This document shows, in pieces, positions 59,014 through 64,000 of a stretch of 64,000 nucleotides of DNA; within the stretch, counting starts at the first letter, position 1, and each line of letters begins with the position of its first letter. This stretch comes from Niebla homalea (Eukaryota > Ascomycota > Lecanoromycetes > Lecanorales > Ramalinaceae). The stretch spans positions 620,001 to 684,000 of the forward strand of contig JAHGAU010000005.1 of the NCBI GenBank assembly GCA_019925105.1, given 5' to 3'. The position numbers and the translations under genes are program-made. Below the pieces are notes generated by a model. That model did no database searches and was not told the DNA's origin. It saw only the letters and a program-made list of their open reading frames with translations.

Positions 59014-59450
59014 TCAAGGCAAGTGACAGCTGGGTATATCTCTTCACGCATAATAGGTGTTCAACGGTCGACAAGGCAAGCCGTGCGGAATGGGTAATCA
59101 GATGCAGATCACCACGCAGGTGGAGATGTGCCATTTTTCTTAGTATCAGCTCAACCAGATAGACAATACTGTTGCAAATCAAACTCATTGCTCTACAAGT
59201 CTCCGATTGCTTCTCCATTCGTACGTAATATGTCATCCTTCGCCAACATGCATCCAACTCGCCTTTCGCGGCACAGATTCGTGCCTTCGAGGCCATTTCG
59301 CAACCTGCGCCCATCGCTCATTTCGTGTCCGCTCAAGCCGGACAAGAACTCTGGGTGAGGAAAATAAATCACTCATGGAGGTCTACGCCCCGTGGAAGAA
59401 TCCCTTTGCTTTGTCTCGATGCATCCTCTTCGAGGCATTCGGCTACAGCA
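59014..59450. other. Intergenic, convergent 3' regions
   Basis: Between CDC48 and the small unknown gene. Nothing supported. Confidence 0.6.
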
Positions 59451-59954
59451 TCACCTCCAGTCTTTCCACACAGTTTCTTCCCCGCTCCTGGCTGGGTCTT
59501 TGTCATCCACAACCACAACAGCATCAAGTGCCTTCCTAACAGCAGCGGTGCCATTCTTTATCGCTTGGTCTGGCACCTTGATATCCGTCGCTGCTGAGCT
59601 ACCTTTGGTCATTTTCTTCCTCTCATCTGTTCTGCCTTCCATGGGCACTTCATCCTGCCTTGTGGTCCGACCCAGAGCTTCCGAAATGATCTGGGTCTCC
59701 AGTTGCTGTACGGTCCGAACCTCGCCACTTCTCAACAGCGCCAGAGCCCTATTCTCGACCTTCCTCTGCCAGTGTCCCGCTTGGCACGAGTCTGAAAGTG
59801 CCGCACGCAAACCCGGTACAGCATTCTGCGATATCAGGCCGTTCAAGAGGTCATTTCGAAGTTCGTCCGAGAGTGGACCGACAGGCTTAGAAGGAACAAC
59901 AACTTTACCATGAGACCGTGGAGGCTTGGAAAAGGCCCCTGCAGGATTGGACAT
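59451..59954 (-). CDS. Small conserved-looking protein of unknown function
   Basis: One exon, 167 residues. The middle looks helical (LSDELRNDLLNGLISQNAVP, QRKVENRALALLRSGE, VRTVQQLETQIISEAL) and the rest is charged and disordered; the C-terminus is VWKDWR. No signal peptide, membrane helix or catalytic motif. The LLRSGE-type helix pair recalls small nuclear proteins annotated in other ascomycetes, but I cannot name it. Divergent from PIF1 across 435 bases. Confidence 0.65.
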   Translation of the reverse strand: MSNPAGAFSKPPRSHGKVVVPSKPVGPLSDELRNDLLNGLISQNAVPGLRAALSDSCQAGHWQRKVENRALALLRSGEVRTVQQLETQIISEALGRTTRQDEVPMEGRTDERKKMTKGSSAATDIKVPDQAIKNGTAAVRKALDAVVVVDDKDPARSGEETVWKDWR

Positions 59955-60389
59955 GACAATCCTACGTCAGAGTGACCTAGTAACGAGAATTGCTGCAACA
60001 AATCCTCCAGGCCTGGCCTTGCCGAGGTGCCAGCCTGCGCGGCAAAACCCCGGAATCGTAGCTCTAGCGCGTTGTGTTGACGCGACATTCGTATTATATT
60101 GCAGACTACCGTGGATGCCGAAGTCTCTTATGTTAGAGCCTAAGTACTTCGGACACGGTCGCTGCTGGAGCTCCGCATGGATTGTACAGATTCTGACCGG
60201 ACAGTGTAGGCTTCTGTTTCCTCGACCGGCACTCTGGCTTTCAAAAGTCCTCGCTGGACCACGCAGCCAAAGTTGCCTTCGCTCCTTCTAAATTCTCGCC
60301 ATCGTCGAAACAGCTTCTCCAAGTCGCTCATACACTCTTTCATTCTGCGATACTTTCATGCCGCTCATCCACTATACCAGCCCGAAGTC
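59955..60389. other. Divergent promoter region, small unknown gene and PIF1
   Basis: The PIF1 frame is open back to about 60273 without an ATG and encodes a basic, presequence-like stretch (see findings). No other element supported. Confidence 0.5.
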
Positions 60390-62855
60390 ATGCTCAAGAA
60401 AGCTGTTCAAGGTCACCCATCTAGCAACGGATCGCAAAACAATTCACTGGCTCAGCAGTACAAGGCTGCCCATAAGGCTTTGAAGCCGACACAAGCCTCT
60501 CTCCTGAATTCAAGAGCCTCATGGCCTTCCTCAGCAAACCCGCTGAAGAGAGCGTCCTCCCAGATTAGTGGATCAGAAAATTCGTGGAGCAATCGGGAGG
60601 AGACCACCAGGGAACCGGAGTCTATCAAAGTCATGAAATCATCTCAGGATAGGAGCCGATTGAGTGGCTTGCACGGAAATGTACAATTTGACGAGAATGA
60701 CTTTGAAGATGATAATGTGATCAACCTGGACGATGACATATCGCCACCCTTATATCAAGAGTCGTCGGGTTCTTCAACCCTGATAGACTCAAATTCCAAG
60801 GACAACATCAGCGATGTAAAGCAGACGCCAGCAAGCAGTGCTCAAGCCCTTCCATGGTCGTCATCTCCTTTGTCTCACCTTGATATGCCTCTTCCAAGGC
60901 AGCCCTTGCCTATGGCACAAGAATGCTCAGGTCCCCAAATATCAAAGCGGAGGAAATTGCCCTGGCAGGCGGAAGAGCAGGCTGCGAACACGGACCTTGC
61001 GGCGGTAGGCTCGAAACCTTCGCGTGGAGTAAAGCAACGGCAACCCCCAGACTTTGTCCAGGATATCATATCAAGGTCAAGGAAACATAGGTCCTTGGAG
61101 GAGGGCGGTGCTTCCAGTCACTTCAACTCCGAATCTAGTTCTCCATATCCTTGGGACAAGACTGCCAGTGCCATCAAGAAAGAGCAGAAAAAGTTGCGCA
61201 ACGCTTACCAAAACAAGATGGGCAAAGAAGACAAGAGCAAGTCCACTAATATGATACCCAAGGAGACCATGGCGCGCGTTTTTTTGAGTGATGAGCAGAA
61301 GCATGTGCTGGAACTTGTTGCAGAAAAGAGGAAAAGCGTTTTCTTTACCGGCTCTGCAGGTACTGGGAAATCCGTTCTGCTAAGAGAGATCATCAAAGTT
61401 CTACGTGATAAGTATAAACGCGAGCCTGACCGTGTAGCTGTCTCAGCTTCTACTGGCCTTGCTGCCTGTAACGTCGGTGGTGTGACCTTGCATAGCTTTG
61501 CCGGAATTGGTCTTGGAAAGGAAGATGTTCCAGAGCTGGTTAAAAAGATCAAGCGAAGCCAGAAGGCCAAACAACGATGGCTGCGAACAAAGGTACTAAT
61601 CATCGATGAGATCTCTATGGTAGATGGGGATCTCTTTGATAAACTCGAATCGATTGCGCGGGCTATCCGCAACAATGGTCGACCTTTCGGAGGTATCCAG
61701 CTGGTCATTACAGGGGATTTCTTCCAACTCCCTCCTGTTCCCGACTATCAAAAAGCCGCCAAATTCTCGTTCGACGCAGGAACTTGGAACACATCTATCG
61801 AGCACACTATTGGCCTCACTCAAGTGTTTCGACAAAAGGACCCGACCTTTGCAAATATGCTTAACGAGATGAGATTAGGACGACTGACACCTAAGTCGAT
61901 CGACTCCTTCCGAAAGCTGTCCCGCCCGTTGAGTTTCGCAGATGACTTTGAAGCAACTGAGCTGTAAGTGGCCTCGATTTCTCACTCGATGGACCGAGCT
62001 CACAGACATAATAGGTTTCCCACCCGTAACGAAGTTGATGCCGCAAACAGCGCCCGCATGAAGAATCTTAGCTCGAAAGCGTTCGACTTCAATTCGTTGG
62101 ATGGCGGATCGATTCAGGATGCTGGCCAACGCGACAAGTTGCTCTCGAATTGCATGGCGCCGAAATCTCTTTCTCTCAAAAAGGGAGCACAGGTGATGTT
62201 GATCAAGAACGTTGACGAGCAACTTGTCAATGGATCAGTGGGAAGGGTACTGGCTTTCATGGATGAGAGGACTTACGAGATATATGAAGAGAATGAAGAT
62301 GCATTTCAGTCTTCAGACATGCTCGGACCTGATGACGAGAGCATAGCCCTTTCCAAGCAGAAGCTAAAACAGCTCATTCACAAGGACGGACTCGCCAGCA
62401 CAAGCCGGCTGTGGCCCCTGGTACGGTTTGACGTTCAAGGTGGACAAACGAGGGTTCTGCTCTGCCAGCAAGAGTCCTGGAAGATTGAGCTGCCCAGCGG
62501 AGAAGTGCAAGCATCTCGTCAACAGGTTCCTCTGATTCTCGCATGGGCGCTTTCGATTCACAAAGCACAAGGGCAGACTCTCAATCGCGTCAAAGTTGAC
62601 TTGGGCAAGATTTTCGAAAAGGGGCAGGCATATGTGGCTTTGAGTCGAGCTACCTGTCAAGAAGGATTGCAAATCACTCGGTTCGACCCCAAGAAAGTGA
62701 TGGCGCATGACCGCGTAAGGACATTCTATGACGGCCTCTACTCTCTCAATCATTCCACCACTGTGCAAGATTCCAAACCTCATGCGGGTGGTAAGCGTCT
62801 AATAGGGTTGGAAGCGGATGAAGACAGCGACTATTTGGCCGCTATGTATGGTTGA
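60390..62855 (+). CDS. PIF1: ATP-dependent DNA helicase PIF1
   Basis: Exons are 60390-61963 and 62015-62855, giving 804 residues from the first in-frame ATG. Helicase motifs are intact: Walker A GSAGTGKS at about residue 321, motif II IIDEIS with Asp406-Glu407, [16 protein letters not shown], and the late motifs [20 protein letters not shown] and AYVALSRAT. The N-terminal 290 residues are Ser/Pro-rich and disordered. Pif1 unwinds G-quadruplexes, restrains telomerase and maintains mitochondrial DNA. The intron 61964-62014 has donor GTAAGT and acceptor AATAG and rejoins ATEL to FPTRNEVD. Confidence 0.94.
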
Positions 62856-63082
62856 CTAGGTATGGGCACTGAGAAACATTAATATATAGTGAACACTGTC
62901 CCGTAATTATTGTATTATCTTTGGCCATGTATTCTACCTTAGATTTGTAAATTCACAAAAGAGGAAGTCACGTCCAATCAGGCCATTCACCTCCACCACG
63001 ACAATAGAATCCACCATTTGATACTCGAACTTTCTTGCATCTGTCATCTTCCTCCACTCTTCAAACCCATATTTATCTTGCC

Positions 63083-64000
63083 ATGGCATCCCAATTCGTG
63101 GGACATACGGTGATAGTAGATCTTATTCAACCTTCTGGTTATCAGGTACGCGGTCAAGTGAAAGACGTAGTTGTTGGACAAGCGTTGACACTCAGCAAAG
63201 GCATGCCCAGGACTTCAAGCGTTGCTACTAGAAATAGATTGCTGATCTACCCTTAGCACGATCACTCACCGTAGGAGAAGAATATGACGAGCTCATCATT
63301 CCTGCCATCAACATCGCCAACCTCGAACTCGATAATAGCCGGCCCCCGTCGAGGCCACCGATTGGCGATCCAGCGATCGTGAGCTTTGAAAGGTCTTCGA
63401 CGAAGCCAATCGCCCAGGGAAAGGCCCGCCTGCAAGTTTCGGGTAAAGAGAGCAGTCATGGACCGGAATCAAATGGCCATGAAGCCCAATCTGAACTACA
63501 CTCGCAAGCCTCGACAAAGCAGCACAATACTACCGTCGATCAACCCGGGTCAAAGGGCGCTGCTGGTATTGGAGCTACACGCGAATCAGGGGCAAGCACA
63601 TCAGCCACACTCGTCCAGCCCTTTTCCCAGATTTCGCTTGAAGTACCATCAGAGGGGAACAGAGCGGCCAAACGTGCCGCGGGATCGCAGCCGTCCAGAT
63701 CTGCAGATGTACCGGCAAAAGCTCGACAGGACTTGAAGAGCAAGAGACGTGAGCAGCAATTACAGGACACAACTCTTGCTAAGCCAGCTTTGCCTGCCGC
63801 TCAAGGTTCTGCTGCGAATGGGCGCAGCCACCGAGGTACGCGAGGCAAGAGAGATAGGCGAAAAGTCGAGCACAATAACGCCGAGGATCAGAATGGATGG
63901 GCTACTGGAGAAGTCTCTGATCTGCATGACATGGGAGACTTTGACTTCGAGGAGAATTTATCCAAATTCGACAAACGGAAAGTCTTTGACCAAATCAAGC
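63083..64000 (+). CDS. EDC3: Enhancer of mRNA decapping EDC3 (3' end cut by window)
   Basis: Exons 63083-63200 and 63257 to beyond 64000; the intron 63201-63256 seems to be GC-AG. Exon 1 encodes an LSm-like start (FVGHTVIVDLIQPSGYQVRG, VVVGQALTLSK), exon 2 continues it (NIANLELD), then a Ser/Ala-rich linker and the FDF motif (DMGDFDFEENLSKFDKRKVF) just before the edge; the YjeF_N domain would follow outside. EDC3 scaffolds P-bodies and activates Dcp2. Exon 2 has no ATG but is open for the full 744 bases. No GT donor in exon 1 gives a compatible phase. Confidence 0.85.

Overview
The window is nuclear DNA of a filamentous ascomycete (Pezizomycotina). Evidence: dense protein-coding genes on both strands, many short introns (mostly 44-90 bases) with GTRNGY-like donors and a RCTRAY-like branch site close to the acceptor, and fungus-restricted families: VTC polyphosphate polymerase, STE50 with SAM and RA domains, a Zn2Cys6 regulator, a LaeA-like methyltransferase, PEX11C, an ER-type aromatic-acid-exporter-like protein and a GPI-anchored Ser/Thr-rich protein. 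I cannot fix the class or species. I saw no tRNA, rRNA, intact transposon, CRISPR or viral sequence. All exon structures were inferred by hand from splice signals, frame and family similarity.

Layout. 1-9.0 kb is housekeeping: a VTC2/3-type protein cut by the left edge, RNase III and mitochondrial ribosomal protein S33 (divergent), an Arg/Ser-rich protein and the spliceosome subunit SF3B2/Cus1. 10.1-19.9 kb holds an eight-exon Pumilio gene, the intronless second-largest subunit of RNA polymerase III and a WLM metalloprotease. 20.5-27.5 kb looks accessory: a Zn2Cys6 transcription factor, a short-chain dehydrogenase and a 13-exon LaeA-like methyltransferase sit side by side. A gene-poor stretch of 2.9 kb follows.

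30.4-36.3 kb carries secretory-pathway and surface genes: a GT17 glycosyltransferase, a secreted GH53-like glycosidase, a glycine-zipper protein with a prion-like N-terminus and a GPI-anchored protein. 37.4-47.7 kb holds STE50, the U-box cyclophilin PPIL2, a zinc alcohol dehydrogenase divergent from a multi-pass membrane protein, and a PQ-loop transporter. 47.9-64 kb holds the aromatic-acid-exporter-like protein, a Cys-rich protein of unknown role, PEX11C divergent from CDC48, a small unknown protein divergent from the PIF1 helicase, and EDC3 cut by the right edge.

Several genes share RNA-processing themes (RNase III, SF3B2, the RS protein, PPIL2, Pumilio, EDC3), but they are ordinary dispersed genes, not an operon-like system. 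The most unusual signal is in splicing: about one fifth of the introns I could place seem to end in AAG instead of CAG or TAG, there is a likely 10-base micro-exon in the methyltransferase, and EDC3 seems to have a GC-AG intron. The most plausible accessory unit is the regulator-dehydrogenase-methyltransferase trio at 20.5-27.5 kb. I found no clear undescribed multi-gene system.
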